From Aquilaria yunnanensis (Eukaryota > Streptophyta > Magnoliopsida > Malvales > Thymelaeaceae), in assembly GCA_039654915.1 (NCBI GenBank), contig CM077595.1, forward strand, positions 90,747,501 through 90,811,500: a stretch of 64,000 nucleotides of DNA, in the 5' to 3' direction. The notes under the pieces are model-generated. The model was not told the origin of the DNA, ran no database searches, and worked only from the letters and a program-made list of their open reading frames with translations. Below, in pieces: positions 13,113 through 24,801 of this stretch (positions are counted from its first letter, which is position 1; every line of letters begins with the position of its first letter). Position numbers and translations under genes: made by a program.

Positions 13113-14398
13113 TCGATGAATCCAGGACAATAGAACAGAAGATGGAAGTATGGTACTGAACGTAGTGGACTTGTAATTGGGTTCTTATACTAAGAATGTG
13201 GTGGTGTTGATTGTATTTTCAAAAGGAAGAATTTCTTAGCTTACAAGTCTAAGTTGGGGTTTGGAAAGGGAAGAAGGTAAGTTTGTATGGTATATGTACG
13301 TGCTACCGCCTACCGGTAGAATTTGCGGCAAGGTCAGCAGTTGGGCTGTTACAGTAGTTTTATATTTGTTACAACGAATATAACCTTTATTTTATTTTTC
13401 TAAGTGACTTAACCATTTTACCCTAAATTTATAATTTACTTTATCTTTTAAATTAGATCCAAGTTTGTTCTTTTCAATTTAATTGCTTTATATTAGTATT
13501 AGGTACGCCAAACCATTTTATTTTTTCAAATTGACTTGACTATTTAGAGAGATTAAAATTTGATATTGTTAATTTAATTAGAGTATTAATATTAGTAATT
13601 TGGGAAAGTATAATAGAAAGGAAAAAAGAACCATACATATGATTTGAAAACTTGGGAAAATAACTATTTCAGACACTAAAGTAATTTATTACAATAAGTA
13701 TAAAGTAAATTTTGTGGGATCCTTAACCTTTAATCCATGAGGATAGTTAATATATTCAAGATAAAACCAAAAATAAAATAGAGGTAGAGTGCCTCCATGA
13801 AAATTACCCAAAATATAATCTTCATTTTGTTTAAAAAATATGCACTTTGTTCCTGCATATTTTACAATATTCGTCAACAACTTTTGGAATCTTAATTTTT
13901 ATTATACAGTAGTTATCTTTCCAATAATTTTTAGTTTATATGATACTCTTTTTACAACTAATAAATATTTTAAATTATTAGTATTTTCTTCCTGTAAATG
14001 TAAAATAACCATTTTAAGAAGGTAAGTGTAAGACAGAGGGCAAATGTATTTGAAATATGGTGGGACAAAGTATAATATCACCTAGACCTTAGGGGTTAAA
14101 ATTTAATTAACCCTAAAATATATTACTAAAATATACAAATTAACACTAAAAAATTAATTTTCTTAAATATCCATGATTTATGTGAGATAAATTTCATCTT
14201 AAACTTTTGCCTATTATCTTTTCATTCTAAAAAAATTAAAAATAATTTATTTTTTTCCCTACTAGATACAATTTGTTAACCGAACCAAAAGTTATTTTAT
14301 AACAAGTGCATACAATGTGCACAATAATTATTTCACATATAAGAAAAATTGATAATGTAAAATTTTCTTTAATTGTAAAATAACTATGTCCCAATTTT
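13113..14398. other. BAHD upstream region, no gene seen
   Basis: The BAHD promoter should lie just above 13112 on the minus strand, but I cannot pick a convincing TATA box. Beyond about 13350 the DNA is strongly AT-rich and repeat-like. The block at about 14020-14100 resembles about 3690-3760 (GTAAGTGTAAG... and ACCTTAGG), suggesting fragments of a shared dispersed repeat. Confidence 0.4.
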
Positions 14399-14740
14399 GC
14401 CAATTTGTTTCAATTTAAGTCAATTGACTTATTTTAATTTTTACATTTTTTTTTGCCTAAAATCAATTTCATTTGAAAGTCAATATTATGTAAATGCAAT
14501 AATCCATTAAAAGTTAGTTTTCATGATGTTGTTAAATTTTTATGAATTTTTCTTTTTTAATGCCTTAAACTATAAAAAAATTCATAAAAATTTAGTAAGA
14601 TTACAAAAATTTTATTTTTAATAGATTATTGTAGCTATATAATATTGGATTCTAATTAAAATTAGTTTTAGGTAAAAAAAATCACAAAAATAAAAATAAG
14701 TCATTTTGTAGTCAATTGACTTAAGTTAAAATGAACTGGC
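14399..14740. mobile_element. Fold-back MITE, copy 1 of 3
   Basis: A 342-bp segment that reads nearly the same on both strands. The left end GCCAATTTGTTTCAATTTAAG pairs with the reverse complement of the right end (GCCAGTTCATTTTAACTTAAG), and the similarity continues inward to a centre near 14570 (TTTTTATGAATTTTT versus AAAAATTCATAAAAATTTA). Two more copies lie at 19432-19768 and 21490-21830. There is no coding capacity, and I could not define a TSD. Confidence 0.72.
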
Positions 14741-15653
14741 TTTTAAAAAGAGAAGTTATCGGATTATTTAAAATAATTTTTTAAATAAATTGATAAATAT
14801 ATGTGTATGTATGTATGTATGTATGCATATGGGACTAACATGAAATACTTTAGAACCAAAAAGAATACTAGGTTAAGAGTGACAATGAAGCATAAATTAA
14901 AGATTAGGAATTATATATCTACAAAGTTTACCCTATTCCTTATGTTACCAATTTATTTTTGAACTTGGATAAACTATATTACCATATATTTAATCTCAAA
15001 TAATAAAAACTAAGGGTACATTTGACATTAAGTTATGCTTTTTATATCTATGGTGTCCATTTTCTTTTCTTACCTTTTTTTTCCATTTATGCCTATTGTG
15101 TTTTTGTGATAAATTTATTAAAAATTTAATTTTGAAATATATTATTAAATAAATTTGTAGTAATTACATACACTTTATTTACATCTAAAAAACATGTTTG
15201 ATTAGTTCTTTAAAATATTTGGATTTAATACGGAGATTAAGAAAGAAAAAAGTTGGCATGTTGCTTCTATTTTTATTACTCTATCTGTTTTATAAAAGTT
15301 GACCATTTTGCTATTTACAGTAATTAATTTATGATTTTATTTCTTTCAAAATTTATAATAAAAATAAGAAACTTTTATATGAGAATGGAATTTTAAAGAT
15401 TATAGTTGATAAATATTATTTTTTAATTTTTTTAATACATATTAATATAAATATATTCAAGTTAAATTTTAGTTAAAAAATATAAAAAGGCCGGTTAATA
15501 TGAAACAGAGAGAGGATTTACTTTTTACATGTGCATTATTAGAAAGATGAAAAAAATGAATATTTAAATGATAGTTGCAATGGCAATATGGTAAAATAGT
15601 TCATGAATATTAAAATGTTATAAAGATTTACGATGACTCAAAATAAATAATAA

Positions 15654-15987
15654 ATGTTGCGAAATCTTAATCTTGTTGTTCGTGGAGTTAATCAAGCGGA
15701 CCCTCTTTGCCCACTGTGCAACAGCGAACTTGAAGACGCTGGCCACATCATCCTCGGGTGCCCTCAAGTTCCACAGGTTTGGTCCAGTTTTTGCACTTGG
15801 TGGTCACTGTCAAACATTATCTGCCTTGTTAAGTTACAAGCACAAAAAACTGCAGGGAAGTGGAGCTCACAAAGTGTGGTTAAGTATGCTTATGTTGGCA
15901 TCATGGATAATTTGGAATAAAAGTTCACTTGTCCTTGGTTCGGTTGGTGTCATGAACCTGTGTTCACCTGAAGAATTGCGTTCCTGA
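15654..15987 (+). pseudogene. LINE (non-LTR retrotransposon) 3' coding remnant
   Basis: The frame from 15654 carries LCPLCNSELEDAGHIILGCP followed by VWSSFCTWW. This is the Cys/His pattern of the zinc-binding domain at the C-terminal side of plant L1-like reverse transcriptases (zf-RVT). The downstream part continues in the next frame (15830-15930) as VWLSMLMLASWIIWNK, which fits the conserved segment after that domain, so at least one frameshift separates them. No upstream reverse transcriptase or endonuclease is present; the fragment is about 330 bp and 5' truncated. It lies downstream of PME-1 and is not part of that gene. Confidence 0.7.
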
Positions 15988-15989
15988 TT

Positions 15990-16868
15990 TTATGATGCTA
16001 AAATGTAGTGTTAAGCCAATTGCAGTAGGGAGCAATATGATGCAGGGATCGAAATCTGCTACTGAAAACTGGAGGCAAGAAGTGGCAATTAGCTATCGGA
16101 CATCAAGCACATAAGGGAGTAATATGATTCATCAGTGTTTCTTAGGTGGGTCTCCTTAGTGAGGAGGGCTATTTGTTCTGCTGAGGGGCGTTAATTTGCA
16201 ATGGGGGATTTTGTTTATGCCTTGGTTACTAGCTGCACAGGATCTATACGTATTGTATATTGTGGGGACTGTATTAGGTTGTGTATTTTGGTGGGTGATA
16301 TTTGTATATCTCTAAAATCCAGCCAATAGCTGGGGGTTGGCCGAATTTTCATGTGATTTACACTACAGATGTGAATTATGATGAGTTGTAGGGATAAAAT
16401 TGTAGCTGCCAAGCCAATTTCTTCGGTTCCTCTCTGATCCCATGTTATTTTTCATCAAAATCCATTCCCATCTCCAACCAGACTCAAGGAACAGAAACTT
16501 GTCGATCGTGGGGAGGATTGACCAGCTGTGTTTTGAAAGTCTATACGGGGGCCTTGTGAAGTGAACTTCCAACATTTTGTGAAGCCATCCATTTCCAGCT
16601 CTTGTTTTTTTTCCCTTTCCTTTTTGTGGTTGTGTATCTAAGGAAACTTGGAAATTGATACAAGGATAAGTTGATAGGAACAAAACTTGAATTGTAAACT
16701 TGGCTACTTTCTGCTGAATCTCTACATTGGAAATTCCTAACACATGAAGCAGTTGCTAATCGGAAGAGACATTTTTGGGTAGTAGTTGGTAGTTGTAATT
16801 AATTACAATTGGTTTTGGTTCATGTCAATTAAAGCAAAGATACATTTTTGGCTAGTAGTTAGTAGCTG
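15990..16868. other. PME-1 3' flank, no other gene seen
   Basis: This includes the expected 3' untranslated region of PME-1, which ends at 16869 on the minus strand. An open frame of 126 codons (16363-16743, minus) has no recognisable motif and is not called. The first part may be the tail of the LINE remnant. Confidence 0.4.
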
Positions 16869-18642
16869 TTAACCTTTGATGAATCCAGGCACAAATGGGA
16901 CTCCAGAATCAGCCAACCATGGCCCTCTGGAATGAAGCAAAACCTCAGCAGTGTACTTGCTAGCTTCCTCCTTAGTAAGAGTCTTCACACCCTTCCATTG
17001 GACCCTCTGAGCGGTGTTGGCTCCGGGGCCAGAGTTCTCATATTCGGCACACAAGGCAGTTTCAGAGTCTTCTCTACTAGTCATTTCATGCCATCCCTGA
17101 GGCGCGATAAAATCGCCCATGGTATTCTCCATGAAAACATGGACGCCGTAAGCTCTCCACGGCCTGCCCAAGTATGTCTCCACGCTCATTCTGTCTGGAA
17201 CCAGGGCCTGGTCTGCAATGATGTTGCAGCCCTGGATCACAATCGCACCGTTTTGGTTTTTTTCGAATTGCTGATGCGACGTGATGGCATTGAATTGGCC
17301 CAAGGCTGGCTTCTTAACCACGATGGTCGAATCTTGGATTACTGCCATAGAGCTGCCGAAGATGAAGTCAACTGTTCCAGTGATGGTGCAATTGCGATAG
17401 AACTGTCGTTCTGTCATAACATAAAGAGTGTCTTGGAACCCATCTATCATGCAGTTGTAGAATGCTGCTCTGTCCGCTGCCACCAGAAGTGCCACAGCCT
17501 GATTTCCTTTGGGACCTGCTGTGTTTTGAAATCCCATGGACTTCGCTACAAACCCATCTCCTTTCACAACTACATGTAGATACTATCAATATATATAGCA
17601 GTTTGGAAAAGTTTATTACATATGTGTGTGTATCTGCAGTTTTGAGCAAATGTTGACACATATACTTACCAAATGTGGCAGTGTCCGGAGTTTGGAGTTT
17701 CATAATATTTGAATTCTTGTCGCCGGTGACAATGGTTTTATTTGGCCCATCACCATACATTAGGATGTTGGTGTTGGCCATGTCGACGCAGATGCATTCG
17801 TTGTAGATTCCAGCCTTTACATAGATGGCATACTTGGTTTGCGAGTACTTGGGAGCTGCATCAAGGGCCGACTTAATTGTTTTGAATTGCCCACTTCCAT
17901 CTGGAGCTACCACCGCATCAGGTTTCGCCACATTGTTTTCTAATAGCTTCCTGTCGGCGGAACGCATCCAGTGGGGATGGCCATCATCACCAGCCAAAAG
18001 CATCCTGGATGTGGTGATGTTGAGTGCCACACCCAGCTGTCGGAGGATGTCTGGAAGGTTAGAAATGATATCCAGAGCATTAACTGCATGTTGATAAGGC
18101 TTGTCCATACCCTCTGTTAGGATCTTTGTTGTGTTCTTATCCCCATTGAACTGCTCCAGGCATGTCTTCTGAAATGTTATTGTGGCACTTAGCCATGTCC
18201 TCAAGTCGTTTATAAAGTCACCCAAGTCTAGGAGGTCATCCTCATCAACGGTCATCAATGTCTTGTTAAGTGTGTGAAGGGCCAGACCCACGAAGTCCCG
18301 GCAGATTTCCAGCCCTCGAGTGGTATTTGTGTCGTTGTTGTTCTTAGCCCCAAGGATCAAGGATTCCGTGAAGTTGAAGATCTTCATGGAGGCTTGTTGA
18401 GCCGCGACAACAGCCAGCTCGGTGAACTCCTTCAGGTCTGTGTTATTGGCAGGTCCTAAGGCCTGCTCGCATGTATCTTTGTATGTCGTTATCTGACAGA
18501 ACTGAGATGTAGCCTTAACCTGAGGCAACAAGGGCTTGCTCTTGGAGTTTTCATCGCGCATTAGAACCACCACTCCAATGGCTACACCCACCACTAGTAT
18601 GGCGGAAACGGCACATATAACAATTTTCTTTGGCTCTATCAT
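16869..18642 (-). CDS. Pectin methylesterase with inhibitor prodomain (PME-1)
   Basis: Demethylesterifies homogalacturonan in the cell wall. Exon 1 is 18642-17670 (324 codons plus 1 nt) and exon 2 is 17569-16869 (TAA stop); a 100-bp phase-1 intron (GTAAGT...GTAG) separates them and the product is 557 aa. Seen: an N-terminal membrane anchor at residues 7-28; a PMEI-type prodomain with Cys49, Cys58, Cys114 and Cys161; processing motifs RMLL (213-216) and RKLL (231-234); and a catalytic domain from about 243. Active-site residues are present: Gln348, Gln370, Asp371 (GFQDTLY), Asp392 (GTVDFIFG), Arg460 and Trp462 (YLGRPW). Oddities: QAVALL where QAVALR is usual, and an extra Cys pair in NECICVD near 282. 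PME-2 is its tandem paralogue. Family and layout fit type II (group 2) plant PMEs; the closest named member is not resolved. Confidence 0.94.
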
Positions 18643-18849
18643 TGTTGCCTCAATCTTTTGTTCCTAAATTCTGTAGCATTAGTCGTCTCTTCCCGCTCCC
18701 TACCCTCCTGCAAATATTCAGGAGGAGGAGAAGAAAGAGAGCTTTTTGATATTCTATAACTGTTGTTATGAAAAGGAGAAGAGTTTTGTATCCATCTCTC
18801 CTTTTTCTACTAGACAAATTCTGTCCTCGCCTAAGAATATGAAAAGAAT

Positions 18850-18857
18850 TATATATA
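18850..18857 (-). promoter_or_regulatory. Probable TATA box of PME-1
   Basis: The minus strand reads CTATATATAATTC about 210 bp above the PME-1 start codon. A transcription start about 30 bp downstream would leave a 5' leader of roughly 175 nt, which is plausible. Position and composition are the only evidence. Confidence 0.45.
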
Positions 18858-19431
18858 GAGGCGCTATTTGTGCCGAAAAGTAATAGGTGCATTTTGTGCG
18901 AAATTGGCATGCAGCAGATTTTGGTTATTAGATTATTAGCTATTTTTTACTCGGTTAACCTTTGTTTGAGGGATATGTGTATGTCATAAGACAACTGCAG
19001 TTGTTGGCAGGGAAGAGAATCAAAAGAAAAAAAAAAAATACTTACCATCTTTCGGTTACATATTTTTAGCTAGTGATGCATTCGATATTCGAAGAACTGA
19101 AAATTTGTCTAAAATATTCAGTTTCTCCATAAGTCCAAATGTTGCATATTTTAATGTATTATTGTTTATTATTTTGATATAATAAAGTGATTATGTTTAA
19201 AAAATATTAATTTATTAAAATTATTATAAACTTTAAGAAGTCGAAGGAGTAATTTCACATTATTTTTTTTGAAAGGTAAATATTTATTTTTATTTTTATT
19301 TTCTTTTATTATTTTTTTTAAACTTGGTTATAATCATACTATAAGGTTGATTCAAACTAGCAACTATCAATTGCCATGAGATAGTTGAAACGTCATATTT
19401 TTAGTGACCAAAAGTTTAGTTGAAGTTTACA
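18858..19431. other. PME-1 upstream region
   Basis: AT-rich upstream DNA with no coding frame. It lies between the probable PME-1 TATA box and the second fold-back element, so it contains whatever upstream control sequence PME-1 retains. Confidence 0.35.
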
Positions 19432-19768
19432 CAAAATTCGTTTCAATTTAAGTCAATTGATTTCAAAATGACTTATTTTTATTCTTACATCTTTTTCACT
19501 CAGAACTAATTTTAATTAAAAACCAATATTATGTAGATGCAATAATCTATTGAAAATACAATTTTTGTAATCTTACTAAATTTTTATGAAATTTTCTAGT
19601 TTAATGCACTAAAAATAAAAATTCATAAAAATTTAACATCATCATGAAAATTTACTTTCAAATAAATTATTGTATCTACATAATATTAGCTTTTAAATGA
19701 AATTAGTTTCAAGCAAAAAAAATGTAAAAATAAAAATAAGTCAACAGACTTAAATTAAAACGAATTGA
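19432..19768. mobile_element. Fold-back MITE, copy 2 of 3
   Basis: About 337 bp. The left end AAAATTCGTTTCAATTTAAG matches the reverse complement of the right end, CAATTCGTTTTAATTTAAG. Inward motifs are shared with copies 1 and 3: CAATATTATGTAGATGCAAT on the left, and TTGTATCTACATAATATTAG on the right as its inverse. It sits about 0.8 kb upstream of PME-1. Confidence 0.72.
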
Positions 19769-21489
19769 TTATTAATCGTTAATAAACAATGACTGAATTA
19801 TGACTAAAAATAGCAATTGAAACTTCAATCACTATTGGAGAAAAACCAGTGACTAAGCAAGTCAATTACTATCCCTATCCATTGAATGTCAGTTACTAGT
19901 TTGTGGGTTTTTTTAAAAATGTTTTTATATAATTTTAGATATTATAATTGCAAGTGTAAAATTATTTTAAATAAATTGATGGGGGCTATAATTATTTTAA
20001 ATGGATAGATAATGTCTCCAGCTTCTTGTTGTGGCAAAGGGAATGCTTGAAGAGGGTGATGTCAGGCGTTTAACTCTTTACCCTAATCACTTTCCCGACA
20101 TAATGTTATTTAAACTTATTTAGATGTCTTTTGGATTCCAAACAAGTTTGAATTCTCCTCCTAATCCTGTACACTTGTAAGAAAACTTCTGATTATAAAA
20201 AATGGGTAAATGATTACTAAAACAAAAAATTGCCTTCCAAGCATGAAGAGGATAAAAAGAACCCACTAACACTAGGCTCAGCGAAAAATATTGGGAGGAT
20301 TCACCTGTAGGAAGTCCACAATCTTACACAAGGTAAGCATTGATTTGGGCATAGCTATTGGGTCTTACCTGGTTTACACAAATGCCATGGAGATTAAAGA
20401 AGGCTGTGACAAATTTGTGTTAGTGTAAGTGAAATTGCCTACTGGAGACTACAGGCTCCTTTAGGCGCTCGAGAACTTGGAAAGTGACATGGGAGGAAAA
20501 AAATTCTTCTGCCTGCAATGCTCTGTTTTGGCCTTTGTGGCCCTTTAGTGGAATTCCTTCAAAGACTTTTAGATACAGTCGCAAACTACCACAATTTATA
20601 TTTGAAAAAGAAAGCAAAAAATGGATTTAGGAAAATGAAGATCATGAAGGCCATTTTGGTGAGCCAAATCGAAGAAACTAAGAATGAAGCAAGAAAAAAA
20701 AAACAATCAGCGGGGCACAAGCCGCACAACAAGAAGCAAAAATTCACTAGAAAATGAAAGAATGAGAAAGAAGAAGATGAAGGTGATGTTGTTTCTTGAC
20801 AGGAAGATTGGAGAATGATTGAGATAGAGATAGCAACCGAAAAGAAGAAGTTGTTACTTAGCAACTGAATGGAAGATTTTAATTACTAGCAACTAAAGTA
20901 GTCAATCGTCAATCAGTCACTCAAAAAAAGTGCCTTAAGCCAAGCTAATAAAGAACAAATTGACAGTTATTTTTCTATCAGAATTTCACGTTTCTAGCAT
21001 AGTGTTATGTTAAAAAATACTTATTTTTAGGCTTCTTAAAATGCAAGATTTTAATAAATTAATAATTTAGACAAAAAACACTTTATCTAAAAAAATGTAT
21101 AATAATATATTAAAATTTATGTAAAAAAAAAAACTGTCCTTAGTTAGTCGCATGCTTTATCAAGAGATTTTAATAAATCTCTTCCCGGCAACAGTATCCG
21201 AGTGAACTGCTTTTGTATGTTTTATTTAATTTTATTTGATTCAAGAGGCCGAGGTTAGGAGCCAGCATAAATTCATTGTGATGATGATAACATTGCCAAG
21301 ATGAAATGATAAAATTGTAAATAATTTGCTTAAGAAGAACTTAGAAAACAGATTAAAGGGTCCGGTACATAACCCAATGGAACCCCCAAAAAAAAAAAAA
21401 ACCGTCTGCACAAACATAGAATATTCATTTTTTCCTTTAACTAATGGAGTATTATAATGGATCTCATTGCATTTTTGTAATGAGTAAGG
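19769..21489. other. Intergenic, no gene seen
   Basis: AT-rich, with several short open frames on both strands around 20420-20870. One strand is lysine-rich because of A runs; the other contains LKVFEGIP, which resembles a short ribosomal protein L13a motif, but nothing around it continues the match. No gene is called. Confidence 0.35.
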
Positions 21490-21830
21490 GCCAATTCGTT
21501 TTGTCTAAAGTCAACTAATTTTTTTTAACTTTTTCATCTTTTTTACGTGAAACCAATTTCATTTGAAAGTCAATGTTATGTAGATGCAATAATCAATTTA
21601 AAAGTAAATTTTTAGGATGTTGTTAAATTTTTATGAATTTTTCTTTTTTAAGACTTGAAACTAGAAAAATTCATAAAAATTTAGTATAATTATAAAAATT
21701 ATATTTTCAATTGATTATTGTAGCTACATAATATTGAATTTTAATTAAAATTAGTTTCAAGTAAAAAAGATGTAAAAATAAAAAAAATGTCATTTTGTAG
21801 TCAATTGACTAAAGTTAAAACGAATTTGGT
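21490..21830. mobile_element. Fold-back MITE, copy 3 of 3
   Basis: About 341 bp. The left end GCCAATTCGTTTTGTCTAAAG pairs with the reverse complement of the right end, ACCAAATTCGTTTTAACTTTAG. The central loop is again TTTTTATGAATTTTT with AAAAATTCATAAAAATTTAG as the return strand. The CAATGTTATGTAGATGCAAT block corresponds to that in copies 1 and 2. Confidence 0.72.
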
Positions 21831-22825
21831 GTAAGTCTTGTCTGCATCTTATGCACGTTGTACACCATGTGCTTTTTTTTATATTAGTTTGTATATGTTT
21901 TTTAGCAGTTATGTATTATGTGTTCATTTATGTATTATTATTTGTTCTTTTTAGTTACTATACGCTCCCATTAATTTCTGGTCTATTATTATATTTCCTG
22001 TTATTTTATCATTGAACAATATATGTTTTTTTTGTTCTAGATTGATTATTACTAGCTATTTATCTAACATACCTTTAACTCTAAAAAGGACATATGCATA
22101 ATTTAAAAAGAATATGTACTTAGCGTAAAAGAGAATACCTAATGTTCCATTTGTTCTTACATTACTAGTTCTTATTGTGCTCTTTTGTTTATGTTTTTTT
22201 TAGTTCCGATATTTTCTTTTATGAATTACTATTTGTTCTTTTATAAATATATATTTTTTTCACATTCCTATATGTTCTTTTTTATTTATTTATTTTTTGG
22301 TTCCTATATGTTCTTTTATGCATTACCATTTACTTTTGTATGAATATATATTTTTTTCAATTCCTGTATATTCTTTTACTATTAACTATTAGTTTTTTTA
22401 GATCAACTTAAAAAAAAAAAAAAGAAGTGACAAAAATGTGAAATAGGAAAGCTAGATAGAAGTGAAATATGGGGGAAAAAAAAGAATAGTACACAAAATG
22501 AAAAAAAAAAGAAAGAAGAAAGAAGAAAAACAAAGTAAAAATAGGAACAACACAAAAAAAAAAAATGAAGCAAAGGAAAAGCAAAACAAGAAATGTTGGG
22601 AATTGAACCCAATACTTCCATGTAGTATAGCAAGACTAGACAACAAACTTATCTAAAAGCTTCTTTTGTGAGAATTGTGTAAGCAATACATATATTACAA
22701 ACTCATGGCCGGAAAAAGGAAAAGAGACACCTTAACAAGGAATGAAACTTGAGTCGCCTGAATTAATAGACAATGCATTAACCACTTCACCAAATGTGGA
22801 GTTTTGTTTGAACCCAATCAAACCA
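21831..22825. other. AT-rich spacer with degenerate TGTTCTTTT repeats
   Basis: Between about 21940 and 22390 the motif TGTTCTTTT recurs irregularly, often followed by ATAAATATATATTTTTTTCA, which looks like a decayed tandem repeat. At 22590-22620 the minus strand contains GGGTTCAATTCCC, a box-B-like motif that could mark a tRNA-derived SINE, but no matching box A was found at the right spacing. No gene is seen. Confidence 0.35.
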
Positions 22826-22830
22826 GTATA

Positions 22831-23402
22831 TGTTGACTTCTCGCTCCCATGTGGGGGCCTTTATTGTTTTTTATTATTTTTCTTCTCTCTCTCTCTCTCC
22901 ATTTTTCTCTTCTGCTGCTTTTGTCGTTTTCTTTTTTCATTTCAACAATTGTGGCTAGTAGGTGAAATAGCTGCAAGCATTAGCAGCAAAATTGGAAAAC
23001 AGAAGAGAAACAGCTAGCAACGCGGCTATTTCTCCTATAAATAGCCATGCTTTCTCCTCCTTCAGTGCATCTGGTAGCTTGCTCATAATTCCTAAAGAGC
23101 AAAAGAAAATTGTGAGAGAGAGAGATTTATCATTGGGGAGTGACAAAATAGTGAGATAATTTTTGGGGGTGTTTGGAAAACACTTGAGTGCCACTATTTT
23201 GGGTTTATCTCATATCTCTAGAATTTTTTGTCTAGGGAAGATTCTCTCTCTATAAGCCTACTATTTTTAGTGGAAGAAAATATCAGAGTTTGTCCCGTGG
23301 ACGTAGCCCTAAAATTAAGGGTGAACCACGTAAATTTTCTGGTGCCATCTTTATTAATCATCTTGCTCTCGAAGTTATCACCCGCTGTGCACGGTCCCAA
23401 CA
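22831..23402 (+). repeat. Copia 5' LTR
   Basis: 572 bp, TGTTGAC...CCAACA. It contains a (CT)n tract near 22883 and a TATA box TATAAATAG at 23036-23044, which should start the element's transcript. It is followed directly by the primer binding site. Confidence 0.95.
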
Positions 23403-23404
23403 AC

Positions 23405-23416
23405 TGGTATCAGAGC
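23405..23416 (+). promoter_or_regulatory. Copia primer binding site (initiator tRNA-Met)
   Basis: TGGTATCAGAGC two bases after the 5' LTR is the standard plant initiator-methionine tRNA 3'-end complement used to prime minus-strand DNA. Confidence 0.93.
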
Positions 23417-23545
23417 AAGGCCCGGTGTTTATATCTACTTATCGTATGCTCTGTGGTTGCCGCTGAAAAGTGGATCCTCCACATCAGAAAATAAGTTAGA
23501 TTATTATTCACCATTTTTGCTTGATACTGGGTATTTATTAGCATC

Positions 23546-24241
23546 ATGGAGGCCAAGACCAGCAAGATGATTAGTCTGAACGGCTCGAATTACCACATAT
23601 GGAGAAGCAAGATGAAGGATCTCTTATATGTGACGAAGATGCACTTGCCTGTGTTTGGTACAATCAAACCGGAAGACAGATCAGAAGAAGATTGGGCATT
23701 CGAGCATGAGCAAGTATATGGTTTCATCCGACAATTTGTTGAAGATAATGTCTACAACCATATATCTGCAGAAACTCATGCACGGACACTGTGGAACAAG
23801 CTTGAGGAGCTGTATGCTTCAAAAACCGGCAACAACAAATTATTTTATCTGACAAGATTGCTTCAGATAAAATATCGGGAAGGTTCATCCATGGCTGATC
23901 ACCTGAACGATTTGCAAGGAGTCGTGGAACAGTTATCCACGATGGGCATAAAGTTTGACAACGAGGTACTCGCTCTTATAATGCTGGCCTCATTACCAGA
24001 GTCTTGGGAGACTTTGAGAATTTCACTTACAAATTCTGCACCAAATGGTGTAGTAAATGTGGAATTCGTCAAAAGTGGAATACTGAATGAAGAGATGAGA
24101 CGAAGATCGCAAGGATCCTCTTCATCACAGTCAGATCTCCTCGTGGCAGATTCTAGGGGGAGAAGTGAGACCAGGGGCCCAAAGCCAAGAGATAAGAGTA
24201 GAGGAAGGTCAAATAAATATGCAAAAATTGAATGCCATTAG
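23546..24241 (+). pseudogene. Copia gag, truncated in the zinc knuckle
   Basis: Begins [20 protein letters not shown], a typical plant Copia gag start (UBN2/DUF4219-like), and continues through the capsid-like region ([19 protein letters not shown]). The frame is cut by a TAG at 24239-24241, which falls inside the CCHC zinc knuckle: EC-H-stop-CKKKGHIQIFC. The stop occupies the position before the second Cys, where an aromatic residue is usual. Downstream codons stay in the same frame into protease, so this is a point nonsense change, not a frameshift. Confidence 0.9.
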
Positions 24242-24801
24242 TGCAAGAAAAAGGGTCATATCCAGATATTTTGCCGAAAACTCAAACAAGACCAAAAAAA
24301 AGGCAAAGGACCGAAGAAAGATAACGACAGTGATGATGAGCAAGCAAATGTTGCCGGTGAGTTCAACATTGTCCATGATGATGATATTGTCAATCTTGCA
24401 ACCCATGAGACAAGTTGGGTGATTGACAGTGGTGCTACCATTCATGTCACTTCTCGAAGAGAATTCTTCTCATCTTACACACTTGGGAATTTTGGCGTTG
24501 TGAGAATGGGAAATGAGGGTCTTTCACAAGTTGTAGGAAAGGGAGATGTTTCCCTGGAGACCCAGAATGGCACGCGGTTAGTCCTGAAGGATGTTAGGCA
24601 TGTTCCAGATTTACGCCTGAATCTGATCTCAACAGGCAGACTGGATGATGAAGGTTACTGCAACACCTTCTTTAATGGTTAGTTGAAGTTGACCAAAGGA
24701 ACCCTGGTGGTGGCCAGAGGAACAAAGAACTCAAAACTGTACATGATGCAGGCAAAGCTCTCCCAGGATGCTGTGAATGCAGTGGAGAATGACAGTACAG
24801 T
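24242..24801 (+). pseudogene. Copia protease region
   Basis: Same frame as gag. The protease active site is WVIDSGATIHVT (DSGA at 24425-24436), followed by LKDVRHVPDLRLNLISTGRL, the conserved segment ahead of the integrase zinc domain. A TAG at 24680-24682 interrupts NG-stop-LKLTKG, where Gln is expected. The Gypsy element enters at 24802 and the same frame resumes beyond 34006. Confidence 0.88.

Noticed and set aside
16932..17579. 215-codon plus-strand frame opposite PME-1 exon 2
   Set aside because: Shadow of the conserved PME coding sequence on the other strand; no domain of its own.
20420..20617. Minus-strand frame containing LKVFEGIP, as in ribosomal protein L13a
   Set aside because: Only eight residues match; the flanking sequence does not continue the similarity on either side.
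22590..22625. Box-B-like GGGTTCAATTCCC on the minus strand
   Set aside because: No box A at tRNA or SINE spacing, so a SINE cannot be supported.
22462..22656. Lysine-rich open frame
   Set aside because: Produced by A-rich low-complexity sequence; no motif, no start context.
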